Assembly (NCBI RefSeq): GCF_007859935.1
Contig: NZ_SJPO01000014.1
Coordinates: forward strand, 62,001 to 126,000
DNA from: Posidoniimonas polymericola
Lineage (GTDB): Bacteria > Planctomycetota > Planctomycetia > Pirellulales > Lacipirellulaceae
Reading direction: 5' to 3'
Length of the DNA: 64,000 bases
Part shown: positions 44,698 through 53,390 of the stretch, piece by piece
Layout of the letters: each line of letters opens with the position of its first letter
How positions within the stretch are numbered: position 1 is the first letter of the stretch
Made by a program: the position numbers and the translations under genes
The notes under the pieces: generated by a model
The model's database searches: none
The model's input: only the letters and a program-made list of their open reading frames with translations
Told to the model about the DNA's origin: nothing

Positions 44698-45922
44698 AGG
44701 ACTCCGCCCGCGCCGCCAGCTCGGCCCGCCGCTCGGCGACCATGGCGTCGAGCATCCCCTGCAGCGATTCGGCGGTCTTAGTCATGGCCGGGTCCTGGGC
44801 GGCGGAGCGGTCCCGCTCGGTGTCGACTTCGATCGCGTCGCCGACCTGGATGACGCAGTGCAGCGGGCCGTGGTACTTCGACTCGTCGGTGAAGTCCTCC
44901 TCCATCCGCTCGATGGTCTCGAGCAGCCGCTCGGGCAGATCGTGGCCGCCGCCGATGTAGCCCTGGGGGTAGTGGGCCAGCTGCTGCAGGTAGTAGCACT
45001 CGGCCAGGTCACGCCACCGCTCGGAGCGTTCTTCCGGGGTCACCTTGCCGGCGATCATGTCGGGCAAGATCACGGAGCGGAGCGCCTTGACGCGGCCGAC
45101 CACGCCCTTCTCCTTGCCGACGGTGCCCCATTTCTCTTCAAGCTTCTCGAGCACCTCCTGCATCAGCCGGTCGGCCCGCTCGTGCGGGTCGCCCTCGCGG
45201 GCGGCGCCGAGGTACTCGATCTCCTTGGCGGCCAGGATCGCGCGGCCGAGTTTGCCCAGCCGCTGCGTGAGCGTCAGGTGCGTTTGCGGCTGCCAGCTGA
45301 AGCGGTGCTCGAGCGCGTCGAGGTCGGGACCGATCGTGGCCTCAACGTCGCCGTCGAAGTAGTAGCGGATTGCGACCGGGTGGATCACCACCGGCGGGCG
45401 TCCCTGCTTCTGGCGTTTCTTGGCCGCCTGCCGCGCGATAAACGCAGGCCCGTCCATGAGATCCATCACCAGGTCGCAGTGCCGGCTGACGGCGCCCTCG
45501 GGGAACATTACCAGCGGACGGCGGCCCTGCACGAGGATGTCGATGGCGAAGTTGACCGCCTGGCGGTCGTTCCCCTCACGGTAGACGCTGAATGCGCCCA
45601 TCCGGCGGATCAGGAACCGCTCGAACTTGTTCTGCTCGAACAGGTGCCAGCTCGCCATCGCGAACAGCTGCGTGCCGGCCTCCTTCGAAAGCATGCCGAG
45701 CACCATTGGGTCGGACAGGCGGCTGTGGTTGGGCGCGACGATCACGCCCTTGCCCTCGTCGATCGAGGCCCGCAGTTTCTCGGCTCCGCGGACGTCGAAC
45801 GAGGTAACCGAGAAGTTCTTTTCGAGGTAGCTGCGGAGCCAGAAGCGGATCGCCCAGCACCAGAAGCCGGACTCGACCGGCGGGACAAACTCGTACGGCT
45901 TTTCGAGGATGATATTCTGCAT
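44696..45922 (-). CDS. PlsC-family acyltransferase
   Basis: 408 residues. The acyltransferase motif I NHSRLSD (HxxxxD, ~residue 66) and motif III VMFPEGAVSRH (~142) are present, as is a membrane-associated aromatic N-terminus (FWCWAIRFWLRSYLE). Typical 1-acylglycerol-3-phosphate acyltransferases are ~250 residues; here a long C-terminal helical extension rich in Glu/Arg adds ~160. It likely acylates a lysophospholipid or another membrane lipid. The stop TAA at 44696-44698 lies in the terminal repeat of the MITE-like element, so the C-terminus may have been altered by its insertion. Confidence 0.85.
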   Translation of the reverse strand: MQNIILEKPYEFVPPVESGFWCWAIRFWLRSYLEKNFSVTSFDVRGAEKLRASIDEGKGVIVAPNHSRLSDPMVLGMLSKEAGTQLFAMASWHLFEQNKFERFLIRRMGAFSVYREGNDRQAVNFAIDILVQGRRPLVMFPEGAVSRHCDLVMDLMDGPAFIARQAAKKRQKQGRPPVVIHPVAIRYYFDGDVEATIGPDLDALEHRFSWQPQTHLTLTQRLGKLGRAILAAKEIEYLGAAREGDPHERADRLMQEVLEKLEEKWGTVGKEKGVVGRVKALRSVILPDMIAGKVTPEERSERWRDLAECYYLQQLAHYPQGYIGGGHDLPERLLETIERMEEDFTDESKYHGPLHCVIQVGDAIEVDTERDRSAAQDPAMTKTAESLQGMLDAMVAERRAELAARAES

Positions 45923-46089
45923 AGCGACGCGGGGCGGTATCGTGCGTGGGTGAGGGGCCGGCGGCGGCTGACTGCAAGCTTCGGCTAACCGTTACAGGCC
46001 CCCTCAGGATAACCAGCAGGGCGAGTTTGCCCCTAGGGGGCTTTTCGGCAGCTGGACCCGCCGGACACCGGCCGCCGATTGAAATAACC

Positions 46090-47028
46090 ATGGCCCCCCG
46101 CAAGAAGAGCATCAAGCCGAAACGCCAAGCCGCCGCCGAAGAGGCGTCGCGGATGATCGAGGCGTTCGCCCGCTACCTGGCGAGCGAGTGCCACCTGTCG
46201 GCCAACACGGTGACTGCCTACCGGCGGGACATGCGGCGGTTCTTCGGCTGGCTCGCCGGGCGGCGGATCGAGAGCCTTAGCGTGTCGGACCTGTCCGACT
46301 ACCCCCGCGCAATCACCGCGGAGGGGCTCGCGCCGGCCAGCGTCGCGCGGCATGTCGCCTCGCTGCGGATGTTCTTCCGCTACCTGCAGCTCGAGGGGCA
46401 ACTCAACGACAACCAGGCCGAACTGCTCAATACCCAGAAGCTGTGGCAGCGGATGCCGACCGTGCTGTCCCCCAGTCAGATCGACAAGCTGCTGTCGGCG
46501 CCGGTGCGGGGCGAGCCGCTCTGGCGGCGTGACCGGGCCCTCCTCGAGACCCTCTACGCCACCGGCTGCCGCGTGTCGGAGCTGTCGAACCTCTGCGGCC
46601 GCGACGTCCACCTTGAAGACGGCTTCTGCGTCTGCCACGGCAAGGGCGACAAGCAGCGGGTCGTGCCGCTGGGCGAGCAGGCGATCGCGATGCTGCGCGA
46701 GTACCTCGACAAGGAACGCCCCAAGCTGGCCGAGCGCCGCGACCCCCAGTCGGAATTCCTGTTCCTCTCGTCGCGCGGCCTGCGGCTTCAGCGCGAGCGG
46801 GTGTGGGAGCTCATCAAGAAGTACGCGGCGGTCGCCGGCGTCACGTCCGACCTCAGCCCGCACAGCCTGCGGCACAGCTTCGCGACCCACCTGGTCGGCG
46901 GCGGGGCCGACCTGCGGCAGGTGCAGGAGATGCTCGGGCACGCCAGCATCGCCACCACCCAGATCTACACGCACGTCGACCACTCGCGGCTCAAGAAGGT
47001 GCACGACACGTTCCACCCGCGCGCGTAA
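46090..47028 (+). CDS. xerD: Tyrosine recombinase, XerD-like
   Basis: 312 residues from ATG 46090. The N-terminal SAM-like DNA-binding domain includes LSANTVTAYRRDMRRFFGWL. The catalytic domain has all tyrosine-recombinase residues: Arg in ATGCRVSEL, Lys in GKGDKQR, His-x-x-Arg in HSLRHSFATHLV, His in LGHASIATT and Tyr in QIYTHVDHSRL. Length and motifs fit XerC/XerD, which resolve chromosome dimers at dif; MPTVLSPSQID before RDRALLETLYATG favours XerD. No phage or integron genes are near, so a host role is likely. Confidence 0.85.
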   Translation: MAPRKKSIKPKRQAAAEEASRMIEAFARYLASECHLSANTVTAYRRDMRRFFGWLAGRRIESLSVSDLSDYPRAITAEGLAPASVARHVASLRMFFRYLQLEGQLNDNQAELLNTQKLWQRMPTVLSPSQIDKLLSAPVRGEPLWRRDRALLETLYATGCRVSELSNLCGRDVHLEDGFCVCHGKGDKQRVVPLGEQAIAMLREYLDKERPKLAERRDPQSEFLFLSSRGLRLQRERVWELIKKYAAVAGVTSDLSPHSLRHSFATHLVGGGADLRQVQEMLGHASIATTQIYTHVDHSRLKKVHDTFHPRA

Positions 47029-47040
47029 CGCCTTGCCGAC

Positions 47041-48918
47041 TTACTCGCCGAGGGCGGCGCGATCGACTGCCCGCTTTGCCACACGCTGAACATAATCGTT
47101 TGGGTCGTCCAGCGACTTCCGCAACGCCTCGACAACCGACGGAGCGTCCCCAGCGCGGTCGTCCAGCGCCAGGGCAGCATGGTGACGGACCCAGGGGTCG
47201 GGTGACTCGAGTCCTGCGAGCAGCGTTTTCAGAGCCGCCGGAGCAGCATGGTCGGGGTCGCGCAGCAAGGCCGCTGCAGCCGCGACGCGCACCACGCCGG
47301 CTGAATCCTCCAAAGTCGAAGCAAGGCGCCGCCGGGTCTCTGGCGTCAGCTCCGGTTGGAGCGGCAATTCGCCCACAACCTTGACCGCCCAGTAGCGTCG
47401 GACCGGGTCCTCCGCGGACAGCTCGGCTAGCGCGTCTGCTTCGCGCTCGGCGGGCGGCCGAGCAGGGGCAAGCATCTGCAGAACCGCCTGCAGGCTCTGG
47501 CGGGCGCTGGGGTTTTCGTAGATCTGCTGGCAGTCCCCCAGCTCGGCTTCCCGCTGACGCAGTATCGGCTCGGGGATCAGGCCGAGATCGCCCGTTGCGA
47601 GTTGCCACTCGCGCAGTTCGGCACGCGTGCGGGCCAGCACCTCCCGGTGCTCCAATGTGGGGTTGTCGGCTAGGTTGACCAGCTCGTGCGGGTCACGATG
47701 CAAGTCGTAGAGCTCCTCCGCCGGCTTGCGGACCGACATGTACAAGCGGCTCGCCTCGGGCAACTCGCCGGCGGCGGCAAGGCGCCGGAGTTCCTTCATC
47801 GTGGCGTTGCGTTCCCCGTAGCCGATCCACTGGGTGTAGGGCTCCCAGGGCATGAAATTGCGGATGTACCGGTAGCGTTGGTTGCGGACCGAGCGGATCA
47901 GGTCGTTGCGTTCGTCCATCCGATCGCGGGTGCTAACGGCGTACTCGCGCGGCGGCTCGAGGTCGGCGCCCAGGAACGCCCTGCCCTGCAGGTAGGAAGG
48001 TAGCGGCGCGCCGGCCAGTTCGAGCACGGTCGGAGCGAGGTCGATAAAGCTGATGAGCTGATCGTCGACGGCGCCGCCGACTCCCTGGCCTGCCGGCCGC
48101 AGGGCAGGCGGAAGGTAGACAATCAGCGGGACCCGCACACCCGAGTCGTACGGCCAGCGCTTGTTGCGGGGCAGCCCGGCGCCGTGATCGGACCAGAAGA
48201 ACACGATCGTGTCCTCCTCCAGGCCATCTTCCCGGAGTTGTTCCAACAGATCCGCGGCGTCGTAGTCTGCCTGAGTGATGTTCTCGAGGTAGTTGGCCCA
48301 GTCGCGGCGTACTGGCTTGGTGTCGGGGAGGTAGGGCGGCGGCATCAAGCGGTCAGGGTCCAGCCGGTCCGCAGCGGTCAAGTCTGGCGTGATACGGCGG
48401 CGCCCCTTGCCGCGCGGCCAGACCTTGCTCTCGTGCGTGTTGGTGAGGTTGAACACCGCAAAGAACGGCTGCCCCTCCGTCCGGTTCCGCCAATGGGCGT
48501 TCTTACTCGAATCGTCCCAAGGTTTGCCGGCGTCGATCAGGTTGTAATCCGTCTTGGAGTTGTTGGTGCAGTAGTAGCCCGCCTCCCGGAGGTGCTCGGG
48601 GAAGCAACGCACGCCTGAGGGAAGCGTGGTCCGGCACCGCATGTGGTGGGCGCCGATGGACGTCGGGTACACCCCGGTGATGATCGAGGACCGGTTGGTA
48701 GCGCAGACCGGGCACGTGGTGAAGGCTCTTGTGTACCGCACGCCTCGCGCGGCCAAGGCATCGAGCGTGGGGGTGTTGGCGTCTTCGCAGCCGTAGCAGC
48801 CGAGGTGCGGTCCAATGTCCTCCACGGATATCCAGAGGATGTTTGGGCGGGCGGGGCCAGCCGCCAAGGCGGTCGCGGCGACCAACAGGCACCAGCAGGC
48901 GCCAACAATCCGGAACAT
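47041..48918 (-). CDS. Secreted sulfatase with C-terminal HEAT-like repeats
   Basis: About 625 residues from ATG 48918 (signal peptide IVGACWCLLVAATALAAG). The sulfatase start NILWISVEDIGPHLGCYG and the metal site WSDHGAGLPRNK are clear. The active-site region reads CPVCATNRSSIITG. The Cys is retained, but the core is C-A-T-N-R instead of the C-x-P-x-R needed for formylglycine formation. The C-terminal ~150 residues carry HEAT-like repeats (DPVRRYWAVKVVGEL, DSAGVVRVAAAAAL, DPWVRHHAALAL). It probably acts on sulfated polysaccharides in the periplasm or outside. GTG at 48936 is an alternative start. It converges on xerD. Confidence 0.88.
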   Translation of the reverse strand: MFRIVGACWCLLVAATALAAGPARPNILWISVEDIGPHLGCYGCEDANTPTLDALAARGVRYTRAFTTCPVCATNRSSIITGVYPTSIGAHHMRCRTTLPSGVRCFPEHLREAGYYCTNNSKTDYNLIDAGKPWDDSSKNAHWRNRTEGQPFFAVFNLTNTHESKVWPRGKGRRRITPDLTAADRLDPDRLMPPPYLPDTKPVRRDWANYLENITQADYDAADLLEQLREDGLEEDTIVFFWSDHGAGLPRNKRWPYDSGVRVPLIVYLPPALRPAGQGVGGAVDDQLISFIDLAPTVLELAGAPLPSYLQGRAFLGADLEPPREYAVSTRDRMDERNDLIRSVRNQRYRYIRNFMPWEPYTQWIGYGERNATMKELRRLAAAGELPEASRLYMSVRKPAEELYDLHRDPHELVNLADNPTLEHREVLARTRAELREWQLATGDLGLIPEPILRQREAELGDCQQIYENPSARQSLQAVLQMLAPARPPAEREADALAELSAEDPVRRYWAVKVVGELPLQPELTPETRRRLASTLEDSAGVVRVAAAAALLRDPDHAAPAALKTLLAGLESPDPWVRHHAALALDDRAGDAPSVVEALRKSLDDPNDYVQRVAKRAVDRAALGE

Positions 48919-49142
48919 ATCGCTGCGCCCTCTCAAGAATGCCTAATCTACGAACAAATTGTCGCCGGCGGCTACGGGCCGCGAACCCCCATGATCTCTT
49001 GCCGCCCGGGCGCCTGTCAAAGGACCGCCTCTGGCTCGCGGCGTTCCTCTCCAGGTGAGCGTCTGTAGCGCCAGCGTTGCTGCTTGCCGAAGGGCACGCC
49101 TCCCCCGGTGGTTCGCCGGAGCCTGCCGGCCCGCGAACGCTA

Positions 49143-50318
49143 TCAATACGACGCGACCTTGCTGTTCTGTTTCCGGTAGGCGCTGGGCGGCACGCCGGTC
49201 ACCTTCTTGAACGCGACCGAGAGGTAGTCGGCGTGGGCGAATCCGGCCCGCATCGCGATCGCCGCCAGCGGCAGGTCGGTCTCGCGGAGCAGCGCCTTCA
49301 CCCGCTCGATGCGGATGCGGATGATCTCCTGGTGCGGCGTGCGGTGCAGCAGCTTGCGGAAGCGGTACTCGAGCGCCCGCCGCGAAAGTGGAACCGCTTT
49401 CAGGATGTCTGCAATAGCAATGCCCTCGCAGGCGTGCTCGCGGATGTAGCGTTCGGCGGCAATGATGTCCTCGTCGTCGATGGCGAAGATATCGCTCGAG
49501 CGGCGTTCGGCGATCCCGAGCGGCGGCATCCGGTAGACCTCCGAGGTCACCGCCTCGCCGTTCATTATCTGGTCGAGTAACTCGGCGGCCTTGTAGCCGG
49601 CGCCGTACGCGTCCGGGATGACGCTCGACAGCGGCGGCGTGCAGATCGAGCAGAGCCGCTCGTCGTTGTCGACGCCCACCACCGAGACCTGCTCCGGCAC
49701 CGCGACCGCGATCTCGCGGCAGATATCGAGGATCTGCTGGCCGCGGAAGTCGTAGCACGCCATCACGCCGACCGGCTTCGACAGCTTTTTGAGCCACTTG
49801 CGGAGCCGGTCGCGTTCCTGGGTGGACGAGTAGTCGTCGTCGTGCACGGACTTGGCCATAAACAGGCTGCACTCCAGGCCGAGTTCCTTGCAGACCGCGG
49901 CGAACTGATCCTCGCGGGCGTTGGACCACAGGAAGGATCGGTCGCCGCAGAACGCCAGCGAGCGGAAACCGCGGCTCGCCAGGTGCCGCGCGCCCTGGTC
50001 GGCGATTTCTTTGTCGTCGGTCTCGACGCAGGGGATGTTTCCGATCAGCCGTGCGGCGCTGACGTCGACGGTCGGCACATTCAGCCGGCGGACCTTTTCG
50101 GCGACCGCCTCGTTCTCGATGCGGGCGATAATGCCATCGCCCTTCCACTCCCGGAGCCAGAGCGGCGGGCTTGCTCGCCGCTCGTGCTCTCCCATGTAGA
50201 TCGACCACCGCGCGTGCTGCCGCTGGTAGGCGACAACCCCGTCCATCAGTCCTCGGGCGTAGGCGTTGGAGGTCTCGATGAGCAACGCCACCGAGCGACG
50301 CTTGAGCTTGACGGCCAT
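49143..50318 (-). CDS. XylR-type AraC-family regulator with sugar-binding N-terminal domain
   Basis: 391 residues from ATG 50318. The first ~270 residues form a LacI/periplasmic-binding-like ligand domain (RSVALLIETSNAYARGLMDG, GVMACYDFRGQQILDICR, VSVVGVDNDERLC). The last ~105 are two AraC helix-turn-helix motifs (DILKAVPLSRRALEYRFRKL and IAMRAGFAHADYLSVAFKKV). This is the architecture of XylR, which activates sugar genes on binding xylose or a related sugar. It is next to glycosidase remains and an SDR, and far from araA/araD. A candidate Shine-Dalgarno AGGGA lies before the ATG. Confidence 0.9.
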   Translation of the reverse strand: MAVKLKRRSVALLIETSNAYARGLMDGVVAYQRQHARWSIYMGEHERRASPPLWLREWKGDGIIARIENEAVAEKVRRLNVPTVDVSAARLIGNIPCVETDDKEIADQGARHLASRGFRSLAFCGDRSFLWSNAREDQFAAVCKELGLECSLFMAKSVHDDDYSSTQERDRLRKWLKKLSKPVGVMACYDFRGQQILDICREIAVAVPEQVSVVGVDNDERLCSICTPPLSSVIPDAYGAGYKAAELLDQIMNGEAVTSEVYRMPPLGIAERRSSDIFAIDDEDIIAAERYIREHACEGIAIADILKAVPLSRRALEYRFRKLLHRTPHQEIIRIRIERVKALLRETDLPLAAIAMRAGFAHADYLSVAFKKVTGVPPSAYRKQNSKVASY

Positions 50319-50760
50319 GAGATTCCCTGAACACGGCGTAAGAAAGGTTAGCCTTGCGATTCGACCGCTCAGCGGCGGCCGCCCTGGGGCGGAACCGGGA
50401 TCGGCAGAATTCCAGCCTTGGAAAGTCGTCGCGGCGCCTGACCGCCACTGCCCCGCTAGCCGCCAACCCGGGACCGTTGGCGACGGCACTTCTGCGTCGA
50501 AAAGCAATTCCTACCTGTCGAATGCCGCTTGCCCTAGCGGATTGGAAAGAAAAGAGGCGGACATGCAAACATTCGCCTGGAAAAGTACTATAACACATCT
50601 TCGAGCGGGCCAATTGCCTTTCTCGAGCCAGAAAGTGTGGGCTCCAGCGGCCAGGTCGATTTCACGCAAACCTTGCGTCTGGCCCGGCGACGTGATGGCG
50701 ACCAGCCCCGACATCACGCTCGGGGTCTCCAGGGTAGCGATTGACTTAATGGCGATCATG
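50319..50760. other. Gene-free region between the XylR-type regulator and the GH97 remnant
   Basis: About 440 bases, likely containing the promoter of the regulator at its left end. Reading frames exist on both strands but none looks like a known family or has a ribosome binding site. The left boundary of recognisable GH97 homology is at ~50761, so this part may be recombined or decayed DNA. Confidence 0.5.
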
Positions 50761-51201
50761 GAGCGGCCGATGAGCCAGGGCACGAGGCGCCATCAGCTGG
50801 CGATGTACGTCGTGTACGAGAGCCCATTGCAGATGCTGACGGACAGCCCAACGCAGTACCGCCGCGAGCCGGAGTGTCTGGAGTTCCTCCGCGCCGTCCC
50901 CACCGTGTGCGACGACACGCGGGTGCTGCACGCCAAGCTGGGCGACTACGTGGCAGTCGTCCGCCGCAGCGGCGACGCGTGGTTCGTCGGGGCGATGACC
51001 GACTGATCGCCGCGGGACCTCTCGTTCCTCGGCCCGGGCGGGTACACTCTGGAGTCTTGGGCCGACAGTGTGAACGCCGACCAAAACGCTACCGACTACC
51101 AACGCCAGACACGCGCCGTCGCCGCGACCGACAGCCTGGACGTCCACCTCGCACCCGGCGGCGGCTGGGCCGGCTGGATCCGCCCGGCGCGCAACGACGA
51201 G
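50761..51201 (+). pseudogene. Remnant of a GH97 glycoside hydrolase (C-terminal part)
   Basis: In one frame, residues such as RPMSQGTRRHQLAMYVVYES, CLEFLRAVPTV and VGAMTD match the C-terminal domain of GH97 (SusB-like) alpha-glucosidases/galactosidases. At 51004-51006 a TGA replaces the Trp that normally follows (GAMTD-W-TPRDL). After it the same frame continues with SPRDLSFLGPGGYTLESWAD and DSLDVHLAPGGGWAGWI, again GH97-like. The ~500 residues of the catalytic part are missing upstream. This is a decayed fragment, not an active enzyme. It abuts the SDR gene in the same frame. Confidence 0.75.
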
Positions 51202-51210
51202 GGGACCCAT

Positions 51211-52008
51211 TTGAGCAGCAACCCGTTCGACCTAACTGGGAAGACCGCGATCGTCACCGGCGCGAGCCGCGGGCTCGGCCAAGAGTTCGGCCGCGCGCTC
51301 GCGCAGGCGGGCGCCGACCTGGTGATTACCAGCCGCAAGCGAGCGGACCTGGCTGATTTTCAGCAGGAGATCGAAGGCCTCGGGCGCAAGGTCACCGCGT
51401 TAGAGCTCGACGTCCGCGACCACGCCAGCATCCAGCAGATGGCCGCCGAGGCCGAACAAGCCTGCGGCGCGATCGACATCCTCGTCAACAACGCCGGCTG
51501 CAACGTCCGCAAGCCGGCCCTGGACGTCAGCTGGGACGACTGGAACCTGGTGCTCGACACCAACCTGCGGGGGACGTTCTTTGTCGCCCAGGCGGTCGGC
51601 AGGGGCATGGTTGAGCGCCGCTACGGCCGCGTGATCAACATCGGCTCAGTCACCTCGGTCGCCGGCTACGCCGGGTTGGGACCCTACTGTGCTAGCCGCG
51701 GCGGCGTGAAGCAACTCACCATGAGCCTAGCGGACGACTGGGGACCCCACGGTGTGACGGTCAACTGCCTGGCGCCCGGCTGGTTCCGCACCGAGCAGAA
51801 CAAGGTGCTGTACGAGAACCAGGAGTGGCTCGAGTACCTGGTAGACCGCATCCCGCTCCGCCGCCCCGGCCAGCCGGGCGACCTCCGCGGCGCCGTGGTG
51901 TTCCTGGCGTCGGACGCGAGCGCGTACGTCACCGGCCAGACGCTGCTGGTCGACGGCGGCATCTCGACTGGGGCGACTCGCGCAACCGTGCCGGAAAAGA
52001 ATGCTTAG
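51211..52008 (+). CDS. SDR-family oxidoreductase with altered catalytic motif
   Basis: 265 residues from TTG 51211, preceded by AGGGG. The frame is open further upstream, but that part is GH97-derived sequence, so the TTG is the natural start just before FDLTGKTAIVTGASRGLG. The NAD(P) motif TGASRGLGQE, NNAG (~residue 90) and the Ser in NIGSVTS are present. The catalytic YxxxK reads PYCASRGGVK: the Tyr is followed by Arg where Lys is expected. The nearest relatives by sequence style are gluconate 5-dehydrogenase-type enzymes. It is followed by a lactonase gene overlapping by eight bases, suggesting a shared sugar-acid pathway. Confidence 0.85.
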   Translation: MSSNPFDLTGKTAIVTGASRGLGQEFGRALAQAGADLVITSRKRADLADFQQEIEGLGRKVTALELDVRDHASIQQMAAEAEQACGAIDILVNNAGCNVRKPALDVSWDDWNLVLDTNLRGTFFVAQAVGRGMVERRYGRVINIGSVTSVAGYAGLGPYCASRGGVKQLTMSLADDWGPHGVTVNCLAPGWFRTEQNKVLYENQEWLEYLVDRIPLRRPGQPGDLRGAVVFLASDASAYVTGQTLLVDGGISTGATRATVPEKNA

Positions 52009-53245
52009 CACGCAAAACCGCCCAGCACCGCATGTTTCGACAACGCACCCACCGAACCCGATGGCACCCATGCTCTGTACGCCCTCAATCTTGCTGCGGC
52101 AGTCCCTTGTTGCGACGATCGGACTGCTAAGCGTGTGCTTGCAGACTCCCTCCGCGCGGTCCGGCGAGCAGGTGGAGCTCACCGCTTACGTCGGCACCTA
52201 CACCGGCCAGACAACCAGAGGCATCTACCGTCTGGACGTGGCGATTGACGGCGACCAGGTCGAGGGCGCCGCCGACTTAGTGGCAGAAACCGAGAACCCG
52301 TCCTATTTGACGCTGACGGCGGACCGCCAGCGTGTCTACGCGGTTGGCGAGATCACCGACTACCAGGGGAAACAGGCCGGCAAGCTGATTGCCTACCGGC
52401 GCGAGGACGACGGCCGCCTCGCCAAGCTCAACGAAGTCGCCGTGTGCGGGGGCGCGCCGTGCTATGTCTCGCTCGACCGGGACGAACGTTTTGCGTTGGT
52501 CGCGAACTACGCCGACGGGACTGTCTGTTCGCTGCCAATCCTCGCGTCGGGGGAGTTGGGAGCAGTCGCCTCTAGTCGGCAGCACGCTGGCAGCAGCGTC
52601 ATCAAGAACCGGCAGCAGGGCCCGCACGCCCACTGCGTCGTCGCGGACCCGACCAACAGGTTCGTGCTGGCGACCGACCTTGGGGCCGACAAGATCTTCG
52701 TCTACCGGTTCGACGCCAAAACCGGCGAGCTCACTCCGCACGATCCGCCGGCGCTCGCGATGCCGCCCGGCTCGGGGCCGCGGCACCTAACCTTCCACCC
52801 CAACGGCAGGCTGGCGGTGGTCATTAACGAGCTGAACGGAACGCTCACCTCGATGAGCTGGGACGCCGACTCGGGCCGACTCGCGATTGTCGACTCCGAG
52901 AGCACCCTGCCACCGAATGTAAAGCAAAAGTCGTGCGCCGATGTCCACGTGCACCCCAACGGGCGTTTCGTTTACGGTTCGAACCGCGGCCACGACAGCA
53001 TCGCCGTGTTCGCGATCGACGCGTCGACCGGCGAGCTCGATCCGGTCGACCACGTGCCCGCGCGGGTGAAGACTCCCCGCAACATCGCGCTCACGCCGTC
53101 GGGCGACTACCTGTTCGCCGGCGGGCAGTATTCGGGCGACATCAGCGTGTTTGCGGTTGACCCCGAGTCGGGTGGATTGGAGCCGGTCGGCGAGCTGTTT
53201 GCGGCGCCGACGCCGGTTTGCATCCGGTTCGCGGGGCGAGAATAA
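52001..53245 (+). CDS. Lactonase-family seven-bladed beta-propeller (6-phosphogluconolactonase-like), secreted
   Basis: 414 residues from ATG 52001, with ATG 52061 as alternative. A hydrophobic export signal (LLRQSLVATIGLLSVCLQT) is near the start. Propeller blades are visible as repeated motifs: YVGTYTGQTTRGIYRLDV, NPSYLTLTADRQRVYAVGE, GPRHLTFHPNGRLAVVINE and HVHPNGRFVYGSNRGHDSI. The family includes YbhE/Pgl lactonases and 3-carboxymuconate cyclases. It probably opens a sugar lactone in the periplasm. It overlaps the SDR gene by eight bases, so the two are likely co-translated. Confidence 0.87.
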   Translation: MLSTQNRPAPHVSTTHPPNPMAPMLCTPSILLRQSLVATIGLLSVCLQTPSARSGEQVELTAYVGTYTGQTTRGIYRLDVAIDGDQVEGAADLVAETENPSYLTLTADRQRVYAVGEITDYQGKQAGKLIAYRREDDGRLAKLNEVAVCGGAPCYVSLDRDERFALVANYADGTVCSLPILASGELGAVASSRQHAGSSVIKNRQQGPHAHCVVADPTNRFVLATDLGADKIFVYRFDAKTGELTPHDPPALAMPPGSGPRHLTFHPNGRLAVVINELNGTLTSMSWDADSGRLAIVDSESTLPPNVKQKSCADVHVHPNGRFVYGSNRGHDSIAVFAIDASTGELDPVDHVPARVKTPRNIALTPSGDYLFAGGQYSGDISVFAVDPESGGLEPVGELFAAPTPVCIRFAGRE

Positions 53246-53390
53246 CTGAGTTATTCACTCGCCTGGTCACCTGCCGGCCAACCTGACCGAGATAGTGCCG
53301 CTCGCTGAACGATCCCCCATCACGGGTGGTCGAGCCAGAGCCACGCCCCATAATAGGGCATCCTCGAAGCCAACCCTGCAGGCCAATGTG

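Noticed and set aside
46090..47028. Phage or integron integrase
   Set aside because: Length and motifs fit host XerD and no phage, attC or tRNA site is adjacent.
50511..50783. 90-residue minus-strand frame in the gap before the GH97 remnant
   Set aside because: Reads less biased than most shadows, but has no recognisable family and no ribosome binding site; partly overlaps GH97-derived sequence.
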